From Ancylomarina sp963977525 (GTDB lineage: Bacteria; Bacteroidota; Bacteroidia; Bacteroidales; Marinifilaceae): a DNA stretch of 64,000 nucleotides. The notes beneath the pieces were generated by a model, which did no database searches, was not told the origin of the DNA, and saw only the letters and a list, made by a program, of their open reading frames with translations. The stretch spans positions 1 through 64,000 of the forward strand of contig CAXBPC010000024.1 of the NCBI GenBank assembly GCA_963977525.1, given 5' to 3'. Below are positions 52,510 to 61,791 of this stretch, one piece after another (within the stretch, counting starts at the first letter, position 1; every line of letters begins with the position of its first letter). Both the position numbers and the translations under genes were made by a program.

Positions 52510-53838
52510 TTATTTATCATGTAATAAAGTCAACGATCCTTTTTCGGTGTAATGTCTGCCTTCTTCTTCTCTACCTTCAGCTTCTACCACATAAAAATAA
52601 GTTCCTGGCGAAGCAAGCTTCCCATTTATCTTTCCATCCCAACCTTTAGAACTTTTTCTATCTGCCATACCTGCAGACACATCAGATTCTTGAAATTCAT
52701 GAACTAATCTTCCCCATCGGTTAAATATTTTAACAGAATACGATTTTACAGAATACAATCTTAATCGAAACTCGTCATTAGCTCCATCTCCATTAGGTGT
52801 AAATACATTTGGCACTTCAAAGATTGAACCTTCTACCGTAATTTCATTTGATGTAAAAACATCTACGCAATTCATAGAGTCATCGTTATTGGTCGCAATT
52901 AATTTCACAAGATATTTACCAGGATGTAGATATGTATAAGTTTCATCACTTCCAGCTTTGACATCAACAAGCAAACTATCTTGAGTTGGTACAGCACCAT
53001 CAATTCTAGCTTCATCTTGATAGAAAAACCATTGATAATCTGTCGCATTAGCATTATCAGTTTCAAAAGACACTTCTAAAGGAGCTTCTCCAGTAGTAGG
53101 GTCGAGAGTGAAAGTTGCATCAACGACATATGTTTTTTCAGATTTTATATCTGACGCATATTCAAAACCGCACTCATCAGTCACAATCATCTTATAATCA
53201 GCTTCGTTCGCGAATGCCTGATCATCAAAGAAACTTTTTGGTAAACCATCGTAATCATCTAGTGTTAACCGCTGAAGTTCTATATTATCTCTTTGAAAGG
53301 AAAAAACAAAAGATGTACTTACATTTAGAGTATTAGGAGTATTTATGTCTGGGTATTGGTGAACTAAGAAAGCTGATTTAAAAGCAACACCATCACAATC
53401 TTTAGCATCGAAAACCAAGCTTGGCTTAGTTTGATTAAAAACCCATGCAATAAATCGAACATTAACTAGCCCCTTTTGAATCTCCACCTTATATCTGCCA
53501 TCTGCTAAATTATTAATAGTAGATTCACCAACACCATTATCAATATGCGTTGGTATGGAAAAGATTTTTGTTGCAGAATCCCATTTTGTCCAAGTGAAAT
53601 CCCATCCAGAAGTTCCATCAGGCGAAAAAGCTTTCAACTCTCCTACACCAGAATTAGCATCATCACGAAAAACAAAAATAGCATCCTGATCTACTTCTGT
53701 ATAAGCTGTAGTAGAATTACAACTCGATGAAGGAGCCGTTATTTGAGCTTGAATTGTTGATTGGCATAAAATTAAGGCTAGAAGAATTCCGAAAAACAAT
53801 CGGAGTTTATTTGAAATAGCTAAAACCATTAGTCTCAT
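52510..53838 (-). CDS. Type IX secretion (type B) cargo protein with PKD and gliding-associated C-terminal domain
   Basis: A 442-residue secreted protein. It has a signal peptide (about 10-31, ending IQAQ) and a central region of unknown fold. A PKD-like domain spans about 240-330 (FTLDPTTGEAPLEVSFETDNANATDYQWFFY, YLHPGKYLVKLIATN). The C-terminal type-B sorting domain (CHU_C/gliding motility-associated) covers about 345-442: VPNVFTPNGDGANDEFRL, IFNRWGRLVHE, GWDGKINGKLASPGTYFYVVEA. Such domains direct export by the type IX system. The partner gldD/gldE genes are in the same window at 16-18 kb. Confidence 0.95.
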   Translation of the reverse strand: MRLMVLAISNKLRLFFGILLALILCQSTIQAQITAPSSSCNSTTAYTEVDQDAIFVFRDDANSGVGELKAFSPDGTSGWDFTWTKWDSATKIFSIPTHIDNGVGESTINNLADGRYKVEIQKGLVNVRFIAWVFNQTKPSLVFDAKDCDGVAFKSAFLVHQYPDINTPNTLNVSTSFVFSFQRDNIELQRLTLDDYDGLPKSFFDDQAFANEADYKMIVTDECGFEYASDIKSEKTYVVDATFTLDPTTGEAPLEVSFETDNANATDYQWFFYQDEARIDGAVPTQDSLLVDVKAGSDETYTYLHPGKYLVKLIATNNDDSMNCVDVFTSNEITVEGSIFEVPNVFTPNGDGANDEFRLRLYSVKSYSVKIFNRWGRLVHEFQESDVSAGMADRKSSKGWDGKINGKLASPGTYFYVVEAEGREEEGRHYTEKGSLTLLHDK

Positions 53839-53973
53839 ATGTTTCTTATTTTTTTACAATACTTGATTTACAATATTAAATAAATAATGTCGTATTTATG
53901 ATATCAAAGCACAGATTTATAAAATGAGTAAGATATTTACAGAAATATGTATGCGACTAAGTTGGCAATTTTA

Positions 53974-53981
53974 TACTTTTG
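53974..53981 (+). promoter_or_regulatory. -7 box upstream of the UvrD/PcrA helicase
   Basis: TACTTTTG matches TAnnTTTG and lies 38 bases before the helicase ATG. The -33 element is weak. Confidence 0.5.
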
Positions 53982-54019
53982 GGCTAGTATTTTGGAATTG
54001 AAAAATAGAGTATAAGCAT

Positions 54020-56335
54020 ATGGATTATTTAAACGACCTAAACCCAGTACAACGTGAAGCAGTTGAGAAAACGGATGGACCATCGCTAGTAATTGCTGGT
54101 GCTGGATCAGGGAAAACCCGTGTTTTAACTTACCGTATTGCTCATTTATTAAATAAAGGTGTACGTCCATATACCATATTGGCTCTTACTTTTACCAATA
54201 AGGCGGCTCGCGAAATGAAAGAGCGTATCGGTCGTATTGTCGGTTCAGAACAAGCACAATCTCTTTGGATGGGAACATTCCACTCTACTTTTGCAAAAAT
54301 TTTACGTTACGAGGCCGAACACTTAGGTTTCGATTCAAACTTTACAATCTACGACACTCAAGATTCCAAAAACTTACTCCGTAGCATTATTAAAGAAATG
54401 AAACTAGATGACAAGGTTTATAAAGCTAATGATGTACTTAATCGTATTTCATCAGCAAAAAACAATCTTGTAACAGCAATGGCCTACTCTCAAAATTCGG
54501 CTGCACAAGAAATTGATGCCTCGAACCGAAGACCATTGACTGCTGAAATTTACAAACGCTATAGTCATCGTTGTCGTCAGGCGAATGCCATGGATTTTGA
54601 TGATTTACTTTTACAAACAAATATTCTTTTCAAAAACTCACCAGAAGTTTTAACAAAGTATCAAAACAAGTTTAAATATATATTGGTAGATGAGTACCAA
54701 GATACCAACTACTCACAATATTTAATTGTTAAGAAACTAGCCGAGCAGCACAAAAATGTAAGTGTGGTTGGTGATGATGCGCAAAGTATCTATTCATTTC
54801 GAGGAGCTAAAATTGAGAACATACTCAACTTCAGAAACGATTACCCAAACTATCAGTTATTCAAACTTGAACAAAACTACCGTTCTACGCAGATTATTGT
54901 AAATGCGGCTAACTCTGTTATCAAGAACAATAAGGATCAGATTAAAAAAGAATCATTTTCTGAAAAAGAAGGTGGCGAAAATATAAAGGTCATTAAAGCA
55001 ATGACTGATCATGAAGAAGGTTATATAATTGCTAATGATATTTTTGAGACTAAGATGCGAAATCGTCTTAAGTTTGAAGATTTTGCCATTCTATATAGAA
55101 CCAACGCCCAGTCTCGACTTTTTGAAGAATCGTTAAGGAAATTGAATCTGCCATATAAGATTTATGGTGGGCTTTCTTTTTATCAACGTAAAGAAATTAA
55201 GGATTTACTTTCATACTTCAGAATGGCAGTTAATCCAAACGACGAGGAAGCAATTAAACGTACCATTAATTACCCCAAAAGAGGTATTGGTGCAACTACA
55301 GTTAGTAAACTGCAAGAAGCAGCTTCTAGCACTGGTCAAAGCATTTGGAACATCGTCTGTGGTTTAAATGAACGTCCATACGGTTTAAATGCTGGTACTA
55401 TTAGTAAGCTAATGAAGTTTGCGACTTTGGTAAACGGATTTGCCATGAAAATTGATCATGAATCAGCTTTCGATTTAGCAAGTCGTGTTTCATCAGAAAC
55501 AGGTATTATTAAGGAACTCTATAACGATAGATCACCGGAAGGGGTTTCTCGTCATGAAAATATTCAGGAGCTTTTAAATGCAATCCAAGATTTCACACAA
55601 ATTGCACTTGAAGAGGGACGTGAAAATAAGTTGGCAAATTATCTGGAAGATGTTGCTTTACTGACAGATCATGACAATGAAAAAGATGAAGACAGAAATA
55701 AGGTTACGATGATGACAATTCATTCATCGAAAGGTCTAGAATTCCCTTATCTCTATGTCGTGGGAATGGAAGAAGAATTATTTCCATCAAAACTATCTAC
55801 AGGCTCATCTCAAGATTTAGAAGAAGAGCGTCGTTTATTTTATGTTGCACTAACCAGAGCTCAGAATAAAGTTACTTTATCGTTTGCTAAAGCACGATAT
55901 AAATGGGGCGATATGAGTTATCCTCGTCCAAGTCGTTTTTTAAAGGAAATTGATTCTAAATATATCGATTTCACATACGAGCAAGAACCCGAGTTCGGTA
56001 GTTTTGGATCGAGGGTTGCTGAAAGTGATAGTAGTCACGAGCGGATAGCAACAAATTCTAGTTTCCAACAAAAGAAGAAACCTAGTTTACGTCCAAAACT
56101 TTCTCAATCAGCTACTAGATTAAGACCAAGCCATAATAATGAGGAAAGTAATAATTTTGAAGCGTCAGATGCTAGTCAAATTCAAGCAGGAATGCACATT
56201 GAGCATCAACGATTCGGGAAAGGTAAAGTTTTACATTTAGAAGGTGACGCACCAAACATAAAAGCAACAGTATTTTTTCAGAACGTAGGACAGAAACAAC
56301 TGTTATTAAAATTTGCCAAGTTAAAAATCGTATAA
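54020..56335 (+). CDS. UvrD/PcrA-type superfamily 1 DNA helicase
   Basis: A 771-residue 3'-5' helicase for mismatch and excision repair and for clearing recombination intermediates. The motifs are in order: LNPVQREAVE (Q motif), GAGSGKTR (Ia/I), FTNKAAREMKERI, VDEYQDTN (II), GDDAQSIYSFRGA (III), EQNYRST (IV), TIHSSKGLEFPYLYVVG (V) and FYVALTRA (VI). A C-terminal PcrA-like domain ends with IQAGMHIEHQRFGKGKVLHLEG. Length is typical of PcrA. It could equally be named uvrD or pcrA, so no symbol is given. Confidence 0.96.
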   Translation: MDYLNDLNPVQREAVEKTDGPSLVIAGAGSGKTRVLTYRIAHLLNKGVRPYTILALTFTNKAAREMKERIGRIVGSEQAQSLWMGTFHSTFAKILRYEAEHLGFDSNFTIYDTQDSKNLLRSIIKEMKLDDKVYKANDVLNRISSAKNNLVTAMAYSQNSAAQEIDASNRRPLTAEIYKRYSHRCRQANAMDFDDLLLQTNILFKNSPEVLTKYQNKFKYILVDEYQDTNYSQYLIVKKLAEQHKNVSVVGDDAQSIYSFRGAKIENILNFRNDYPNYQLFKLEQNYRSTQIIVNAANSVIKNNKDQIKKESFSEKEGGENIKVIKAMTDHEEGYIIANDIFETKMRNRLKFEDFAILYRTNAQSRLFEESLRKLNLPYKIYGGLSFYQRKEIKDLLSYFRMAVNPNDEEAIKRTINYPKRGIGATTVSKLQEAASSTGQSIWNIVCGLNERPYGLNAGTISKLMKFATLVNGFAMKIDHESAFDLASRVSSETGIIKELYNDRSPEGVSRHENIQELLNAIQDFTQIALEEGRENKLANYLEDVALLTDHDNEKDEDRNKVTMMTIHSSKGLEFPYLYVVGMEEELFPSKLSTGSSQDLEEERRLFYVALTRAQNKVTLSFAKARYKWGDMSYPRPSRFLKEIDSKYIDFTYEQEPEFGSFGSRVAESDSSHERIATNSSFQQKKKPSLRPKLSQSATRLRPSHNNEESNNFEASDASQIQAGMHIEHQRFGKGKVLHLEGDAPNIKATVFFQNVGQKQLLLKFAKLKIV

Positions 56336-56379
56336 TAAAGTATTACGAAACCTAATAATAAAGGCTAATTGGTGTTCAA

Positions 56380-56411
56380 TTTGCATTGAAAGAAGAAATG
56401 CAGTACATTTG
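56380..56411 (+). promoter_or_regulatory. Consensus Bacteroidota promoter with a long leader before DUF4290
   Basis: TTTG (56380-56383), 20 bases, then TACATTTG (56404-56411): both elements fit well. Transcription would begin near 56418, leaving a leader of about 280 bases before the DUF4290 start. The whole gap 56336-56698 otherwise holds only leader hairpins. Confidence 0.7.
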
Positions 56412-56458
56412 CATTGAGTTCTAAGTCATTCCGTGAATAAACTCACCAAATCGGATAC

Positions 56459-56503
56459 AGCTTTATTATCGACTGCAACTTCAATTTAAGATAATAAAAA
56501 GCT
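56459..56503 (+). promoter_or_regulatory. Stem-loop in the DUF4290 leader
   Basis: AGCTTTATTATC (56459-56470) pairs with GATAATAAAAAGCT (56490-56503) with a 2-base bulge and a 19-base loop. It sits in the first part of the long leader; a weaker GTGTT/AACAC hairpin lies near 56550-56570. Function unknown. Confidence 0.4.
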
Positions 56504-56698
56504 CAGATCTCAAATATTAACTGATTTATCTTCGTTTTTTTTAGTATTATTGTGTTCTTCAAAACACGTCTAAAAATCAATAATATTTTAGGGTGAAAAT
56601 GAAATTAAAGACTTATTGAAATTACATCAATAAGCTTTCCCACAAAATAAGTGATAGCTGAAGACAACACATCTCAGTTAAAACACAACAACAAATAA

Positions 56699-57316
56699 AT
56701 GGATTACAATTCAAATAGGGTAAAGTTATTACTCCCTGAATATGGCAGAAACGTTCAAATGATGGTCGATTTTGCCATGAAAATCGAGGATAGAGACGAA
56801 AGAAATAAAGCTGCTAAAACTATTATTTCTATCATGGGTAACATGTACCCACACCTTAGAGACGTTAGTGATTTCAGACATAAGCTTTGGGATCATTTAG
56901 CTATCATGACAGATTTTAATTTCGATATCGATTCACCATATGAATTGCCTACGAAAGAAAAATTAGCTGAGAAGCCAGAAATTCTTCCATACAACAATCA
57001 TAGAATTAGATTTCGCCATTACGGTAAAATCATCGAATCTATGGTTCAGAAAGCAATTGAACTTGAAGATGAAAAAGAAAAATCAGCTTTAATCTTGATG
57101 ATTGCTAATCATATGAAGAAATCATATTCCAATTGGAATAAAGATGGCGTTGCTGATCAGAAAATTTTCAAAGATATTGTTGATATATCTGGAGGAAAAC
57201 TTACTATTCCTGAAAATATGAGACTGAGAGAAATTCACGATAAAGATTTTCAGACAAAGAATAAGAAGAAAACATTCCCAAAGACTGACACTAGAAAATT
57301 CGTTAAGAAGAAATAA
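56699..57316 (+). CDS. DUF4290 domain protein
   Basis: A 205-residue protein of the conserved Bacteroidota family DUF4290, with MDYNSNRVKLLLPEYGRNVQMMVDFAMKIEDRDERNKAAKTI at the start and a second related half (YNNHRIRFRHYGKIIESMVQKAIELEDEKEKSALI, about 98-132). The tail is strongly basic (KKTFPKTDTRKFVKKK). No function is established. It is encoded upstream of murA, a pairing common in Bacteroidota, but a terminator (57342-57362) and 232 bases lie between them. No signal peptide or membrane segment is visible, so it is probably cytoplasmic. Confidence 0.93.
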   Translation: MDYNSNRVKLLLPEYGRNVQMMVDFAMKIEDRDERNKAAKTIISIMGNMYPHLRDVSDFRHKLWDHLAIMTDFNFDIDSPYELPTKEKLAEKPEILPYNNHRIRFRHYGKIIESMVQKAIELEDEKEKSALILMIANHMKKSYSNWNKDGVADQKIFKDIVDISGGKLTIPENMRLREIHDKDFQTKNKKKTFPKTDTRKFVKKK

Positions 57317-57341
57317 TCTTATTGATTTTCTCAACATATAT

Positions 57342-57368
57342 AAACCGGATAACTTCCGGTTTTTTTTG
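57342..57368 (+). terminator. Intrinsic terminator of the DUF4290 gene
   Basis: AAACCGGA (57342-57349) pairs with TCCGGTTT (57355-57362) around a 5-base loop, followed by further T. Confidence 0.9.
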
Positions 57369-57548
57369 TGCCTAATTTGATATTCATATTTTCTGAATTT
57401 ACTCTTTCCCAACTTCAGTTTTAAAAGTCATTTTCATTATCTTTAGGCTAGAATTTGAAACATAGTAATTGTTCCATGACCTATTAAACGTCAAATCACA
57501 AGCAATGTTTAGCAAGATTATCCGTCATAACATCTAATGATAAAATAA

Positions 57549-58859
57549 ATGAGCACATTCGAAATAACTGGTGGCACCACACTAAAAGGTGAATTACACC
57601 CACAAGGAGCAAAAAATGAAGCTTTACAAATTTTATGCGCCACTCTCCTAACATCCGAAAAAGTTAGAATTCACAATATTCCAAACATACTTGATGTTAA
57701 CCGTCTGATTGAATTACTAGCATCATTAGGTGTAAGCGTAACTCAAGAGACTAAGAACACTTATTGTTTCGAAGCCAAAGAAATCAACCTTGAATACTTA
57801 AACACAGATGAGTTTGCTAAAAAAGGTTCTTCTCTTCGAGGTTCAATCATGATTATTGGCCCCTTGTTGGCTCGTTTCGGAAAAGCTTATATCCCAAAGC
57901 CAGGTGGCGATAAAATTGGACGTCGCAGATTGGATACTCACTTTATTGGCTTTCAAAAATTAGGTGCTGACTTTAAATACAAGCAAGGCGATAAATTTTA
58001 CCGATTGGAAGCGCCTCATTTGAAAGGAACTTACATGTTGCTTGATGAAGCATCGGTTACGGGTACTGCTAATATCATTATGGCAGCTGTACTTGCTGAG
58101 GGAACAACAACTATTTATAATGCTGCCTGTGAACCTTACATTCAACAACTATGTAAGATGTTGAATTCAATGGGAGCCAAAATTACAGGTATAGGCTCTA
58201 ACCTAATCTATGTGGAAGGTGTTAAAAGCCTTTCTGGTTGCGAACATCGTATCCTACCTGATATGATTGAAATTGGTAGTTTCATTGGCCTAGCAGCTAT
58301 GACTAAATCTGAAATTACAATTAAGAATGTAGCCTACAAAGAACTCGGAGTTATTCCTGATACATTCAAAAAACTGGGTATTAAACTCGAAATTATTGGA
58401 GATGATATTTACATTCCAAAACAAGAGAGTTATACAATAGAAAATTTTATGGATGGTTCAATTCTAACCATCGCTGATGCACCTTGGCCTGGCTTAACCC
58501 CAGACCTTTTAAGTATTATCCTTGTAGTAGCTACTCAAGCTAAAGGAAGTGTTCTTATTCATCAAAAGATGTTCGAATCTCGTTTATTCTTTACGGATAA
58601 ATTGATTGACATGGGCGCTCAGATTATTCTATGTGATCCGCACAGAGCAACAGTTATTGGTCTTAACCAAGAAACTAAGCTGAGAGCGACTAAAATGGTT
58701 TCACCTGACATTAGAGCTGGAGTTTCACTTTTAATTGCGGCCATTTCAGCGGAAGGAACAAGTACAATTCAGAATATTGATCAAATTGATAGAGGTTATG
58801 AAAATATAGACCTTAGACTTAATGCAATTGGAGCAAAAATCAAGAGAATTGATAATTAA
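57549..58859 (+). CDS. murA: UDP-N-acetylglucosamine 1-carboxyvinyltransferase MurA, Cys-to-Asp form
   Basis: A 436-residue enzyme of the first committed step of peptidoglycan synthesis, transferring enolpyruvate from PEP to UDP-GlcNAc. The catalytic lysine is K22 (GAKNEAL). The loop equivalent to E. coli Cys115 reads PGGDKIGRR, so the reactive cysteine is D121. The Asp form is functional in other bacteria (mycobacteria, chlamydiae) and is not alkylated by fosfomycin. The remaining inside-out alpha/beta barrel repeats (LRGSIMIIGPLLARFG, VTGTANIIMAAVLAEGTT, SPDIRAGVSLLIAAI) are normal. It is encoded with DUF4290 upstream. Confidence 0.97.
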   Translation: MSTFEITGGTTLKGELHPQGAKNEALQILCATLLTSEKVRIHNIPNILDVNRLIELLASLGVSVTQETKNTYCFEAKEINLEYLNTDEFAKKGSSLRGSIMIIGPLLARFGKAYIPKPGGDKIGRRRLDTHFIGFQKLGADFKYKQGDKFYRLEAPHLKGTYMLLDEASVTGTANIIMAAVLAEGTTTIYNAACEPYIQQLCKMLNSMGAKITGIGSNLIYVEGVKSLSGCEHRILPDMIEIGSFIGLAAMTKSEITIKNVAYKELGVIPDTFKKLGIKLEIIGDDIYIPKQESYTIENFMDGSILTIADAPWPGLTPDLLSIILVVATQAKGSVLIHQKMFESRLFFTDKLIDMGAQIILCDPHRATVIGLNQETKLRATKMVSPDIRAGVSLLIAAISAEGTSTIQNIDQIDRGYENIDLRLNAIGAKIKRIDN

Positions 58860-58951
58860 CTATTCATTAACAGTCTAAATAAAAACTATTAACTAGTTTT
58901 AATCTCATAATAAACCATGAAGTATTGCGTTTGCAAAGGCTTTAAATAAAG

Positions 58952-59497
58952 ATGTTCGCTATGAAAAAATTAAATCTAGGTATACTAATTACACTTCTTG
59001 TATTGTCTTTTTCAGCTTTAGCTGGAGAAAAAGGTAAGGATGTAAAAGAAGGCTTAAACGTTGGAGATAAAATTCCTGAAATTTCAGCTAAATCTCCAGA
59101 CGGTAAAACGATCAATCTAAGTGACCTTAAAGGCAAACTTGTTTTAGTTGATTTTTGGGCATCTTGGTGTGGACCTTGTCGTGATGAAAATCCTTGGGTT
59201 GTGACAGTTTACAACAAATTCAAAGATCAAGACTTCAAAAATGGTAAGGGTTTTACTGTTCTTAGCTTTTCTTTAGACAAGAAAGTTAATAGCTGGAAAA
59301 ATGCCATAAAGAAAGATGAGCTCGTTTGGGATTACCACGTTAGTGAATTAAAAGGATGGTACTCTCCTACAGCTGTTAAATTTGGTATCAATTCAATTCC
59401 ATCGAATTTCTTAATCGATGAAAATGGCACTATTTTAGCAAAAGATCTGAGAGGTGAAAAATTGGAATTGGTACTACAACACTACCTAAAGAAATAG
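58952..59497 (+). CDS. Secreted TlpA-like thioredoxin-fold protein
   Basis: A 181-residue protein with a signal peptide (ending SALAGEK) and a thioredoxin/AhpC-TSA-like fold. The redox pair is WCGPC (C73, C76), with the cis-proline loop NSIPSNFLID. It probably reduces disulphides in the periplasm or an envelope partner. Met4 (58961, MKKLNLG) is a more typical signal-peptide start than Met1. It stands alone after murA, with its own terminator. Confidence 0.93.
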   Translation: MFAMKKLNLGILITLLVLSFSALAGEKGKDVKEGLNVGDKIPEISAKSPDGKTINLSDLKGKLVLVDFWASWCGPCRDENPWVVTVYNKFKDQDFKNGKGFTVLSFSLDKKVNSWKNAIKKDELVWDYHVSELKGWYSPTAVKFGINSIPSNFLIDENGTILAKDLRGEKLELVLQHYLKK

Positions 59498-59521
59498 ATT
59501 CTAAACTGAATAAAATATAAC

Positions 59522-59554
59522 AAGAGTTGTTCTTAAAATGAACAGCTCTTTTTT
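59522..59554 (+). terminator. Intrinsic terminator of the TlpA-like gene
   Basis: AAGAGTTGTTC (59522-59532) pairs with GAACAGCTCTT (59540-59550), one G-T pair, around a 7-base loop, followed by T. Confidence 0.92.
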
Positions 59555-59636
59555 TATGCTCACACATTGCTAATGTCTGAAAGCAATCCAATTATACAAG
59601 TCGTGTCATGAAAAATTGCATTAATTACTTCAAAAA

Positions 59637-59682
59637 TCTGTAAACTTAACCGACAAGTTTTAACTTTGTGCCAATTTGTCGG
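59637..59682 (+). promoter_or_regulatory. Promoter of grpE-dnaJ overlapped by a palindrome (candidate heat-shock operator)
   Basis: TCTG (59637-59640), 20 bases, then TAACTTTG (59661-59668) resemble a Bacteroidota promoter. The -7 box lies between the arms of a perfect 7-bp inverted repeat, CCGACAA (59650-59656) and TTGTCGG (59676-59682). A second nested repeat is TGCCAA (59669-59674) with TTGGCA (59694-59699). The leader would be about 150 bases; the rest of the 59498-59826 gap has nothing else clear. A repressor-binding role is inference. Confidence 0.5.
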
Positions 59683-59826
59683 AAAACTGAGCATTGGCAA
59701 ACAATTTGTAATTGAGATGCCTGTTATTTTAGCAGTGAGAAAAACAATACAATAATTCATTACTGCTGGCAAAGATATGAGATTAAAAACCCAAAGTAAT
59801 TTGGGATTTATTAGAAAAATAAAGAG

Positions 59827-60402
59827 ATGACAAAAGATAAAAGCAAAGAAGATTTAGAAGTAAAAGATACTGTTACTCCTGAAACTGAAGAGAAAGTATC
59901 TGAGAAGGAAGAGAAGACTGAAAAGAAGAAGTCTAAAAAAGAGCAGATAGCTGACGAGATGACAGAACTTGAAACCAAGCTTCAAGAAGTTACAGATAAG
60001 TACATGAGATTATCGGCTGAGTTCGATAACTACCGTAAACGTACTTTAAAGGAAAAAATGGAGCTAAATAAATCTGCAGGTGAAAGAATCTTAGTTAATG
60101 TTCTTCCTGTTATGGATAACTTCGAACGTGCTTTAAAATCAGTAGATGATTCTTCTGATATCGATGGTATTAAAGAAGGTATTCACTTAATACATACAAA
60201 CTTCAAAGATTTCATGACGCAACAAGGCGTGAAAGAAATTGAAACTAAATATCTTGATTTTAATACAGATTTGCACGAAGCTATTACCAAAATCCCTGCA
60301 CCTAGTAAAAAGTTAAAAGGTAAAGTTGTTGATTGTGTTGAAAAAGGATATTTCCTTAACGATAAGGTGATTCGCTTTTCGAAAGTAGTCGTTGGAGAAT
60401 AA
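59827..60402 (+). CDS. grpE: Nucleotide exchange factor GrpE
   Basis: A 191-residue co-chaperone that releases ADP from DnaK. A highly charged, disordered N-terminus (Lys/Glu-rich, about 1-45) precedes the long helical dimer domain and the C-terminal beta domain (LDFNTDLHEAITKIPAPSKKLKGKVVDCVEKGYFLNDKVIRFSKVVVGE). It is first in the operon, 26 bases before dnaJ. dnaK is not in the window. Confidence 0.96.
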   Translation: MTKDKSKEDLEVKDTVTPETEEKVSEKEEKTEKKKSKKEQIADEMTELETKLQEVTDKYMRLSAEFDNYRKRTLKEKMELNKSAGERILVNVLPVMDNFERALKSVDDSSDIDGIKEGIHLIHTNFKDFMTQQGVKEIETKYLDFNTDLHEAITKIPAPSKKLKGKVVDCVEKGYFLNDKVIRFSKVVVGE

Positions 60403-60428
60403 TATTAAACAAACAAATCTGAAATAAG

Positions 60429-61586
60429 ATGTCGAAAAGAGATTACTACGAAGTACTTGGCGTATCGAACAATGCTACAGGACCTGAGCTAAAAAAGGCT
60501 TATCGCAAGAAAGCTATACAATTTCACCCTGATAAAAACCCTGATAATAAAGAAGCTGAAGAAAAGTTTAAAGAAGCAGCTGAGGCGTATGAGGTTTTAA
60601 GCAATGAGCAAAAACGTCAGCGTTACGATCAATACGGACATGCAGGTATGAGTGGTGCAGCTGGAGGTGGTTTCGGCGGTGGCGGCATGAATATGGACGA
60701 TATCTTCTCTCATTTTGGTGATATTTTCGGTGGCGGATCTGGCGGATCTTTCTTTGGAGGTTTCGGTGGCGGTGGACGTAGTTCACAACGTGTGAATCGT
60801 GGAAGCAACCTTAGAGTTAAGGTAAAGCTTACGCTTCAAGAAATTGCCAATGGCGTTGAAAAGAAGATTAAAGTTAAAAAGCATGTCGAATGTCACGATT
60901 GTAATGGTTCGGGTGCTGAAGGTGGTTCTTCACATGATACTTGTACACAGTGTAAAGGTAGTGGTCAGGTAACTCGTATTCAAAATACCATCCTAGGTCA
61001 GATGCAAACTAGTGCAGTTTGTCCATCATGTAACGGCGAAGGAAAAATCATCACCAACAAGTGTAAATCGTGTGCTGGTGAAGGTATTGTTAAAGATGAC
61101 GAAGTAATCACAATAAATATCCCTGCTGGTGTAGCTGAAGGTATGCAACTATCAGTAAGCGGACGTGGTAATGCAGCTCGTCGTGGAGGTGTAAATGGTG
61201 ACTTATTAATCTTAGTTCATGAAGAAGAGCATGAAGATCTTGTTCGTGACGAGAACGATTTATTATATAACTTATTCATTAGCATTCCCGATTCAATTTT
61301 AGGAACTGCTGTTGAAATTCCAACTATCGAGAATAAAGTAAAAGTTAAAATCGATGGTGGTACTCAACCAGGTAAAATCCTTCGCTTACGCGGAAAAGGT
61401 TTACCTGATATCAATGGTTATGGACGTGGTGATTTACTTGTAAAGATAAATGTTTGGGTTCCAAACAAAGTAAGTAAGGATGAGCAGAAGATACTTGAAA
61501 AACTTAAAGAATCAGAATCATTTACACCGAACCCAAGTTCACAAGAAAAAAGCTTTTTCAAAAAAGTAAAAACCTTTTTTGAGTAA
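60429..61586 (+). CDS. dnaJ: Chaperone DnaJ
   Basis: A 385-residue Hsp40 that delivers substrates to DnaK and stimulates its ATPase. The J domain has HPD at 33-35. A Gly/Phe-rich linker covers about 75-120. Four zinc-binding CxxCxGxG repeats follow: CHDCNGSG, CTQCKGSG, CPSCNGEG and CKSCAGEG. The C-terminal substrate domains come after. It is encoded with grpE and followed by a strong terminator. Confidence 0.98.
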   Translation: MSKRDYYEVLGVSNNATGPELKKAYRKKAIQFHPDKNPDNKEAEEKFKEAAEAYEVLSNEQKRQRYDQYGHAGMSGAAGGGFGGGGMNMDDIFSHFGDIFGGGSGGSFFGGFGGGGRSSQRVNRGSNLRVKVKLTLQEIANGVEKKIKVKKHVECHDCNGSGAEGGSSHDTCTQCKGSGQVTRIQNTILGQMQTSAVCPSCNGEGKIITNKCKSCAGEGIVKDDEVITINIPAGVAEGMQLSVSGRGNAARRGGVNGDLLILVHEEEHEDLVRDENDLLYNLFISIPDSILGTAVEIPTIENKVKVKIDGGTQPGKILRLRGKGLPDINGYGRGDLLVKINVWVPNKVSKDEQKILEKLKESESFTPNPSSQEKSFFKKVKTFFE

Positions 61587-61604
61587 AAAAGATATCATAT
61601 TGCT

Positions 61605-61637
61605 AATCCCTCAGATTAATCTGAGGGATTTTTTTTG
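61605..61637 (+). terminator. Intrinsic terminator of grpE-dnaJ
   Basis: AATCCCTCAG (61605-61614) pairs with CTGAGGGATT (61621-61630) around a 6-base loop, followed by a run of T. Confidence 0.95.
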
Positions 61638-61791
61638 TCTTGATTTTTAATGACATTATCACATCTTTTCACTTTTATATCGATTTTATATTAAACAGCT
61701 GTAACTTTTAAGTATTTTGTAGACTAATAAATAAGTTGACGATTTTAAACTAACTATCACAAATTCAAAACCCCTTAAATATTATTTAAAT

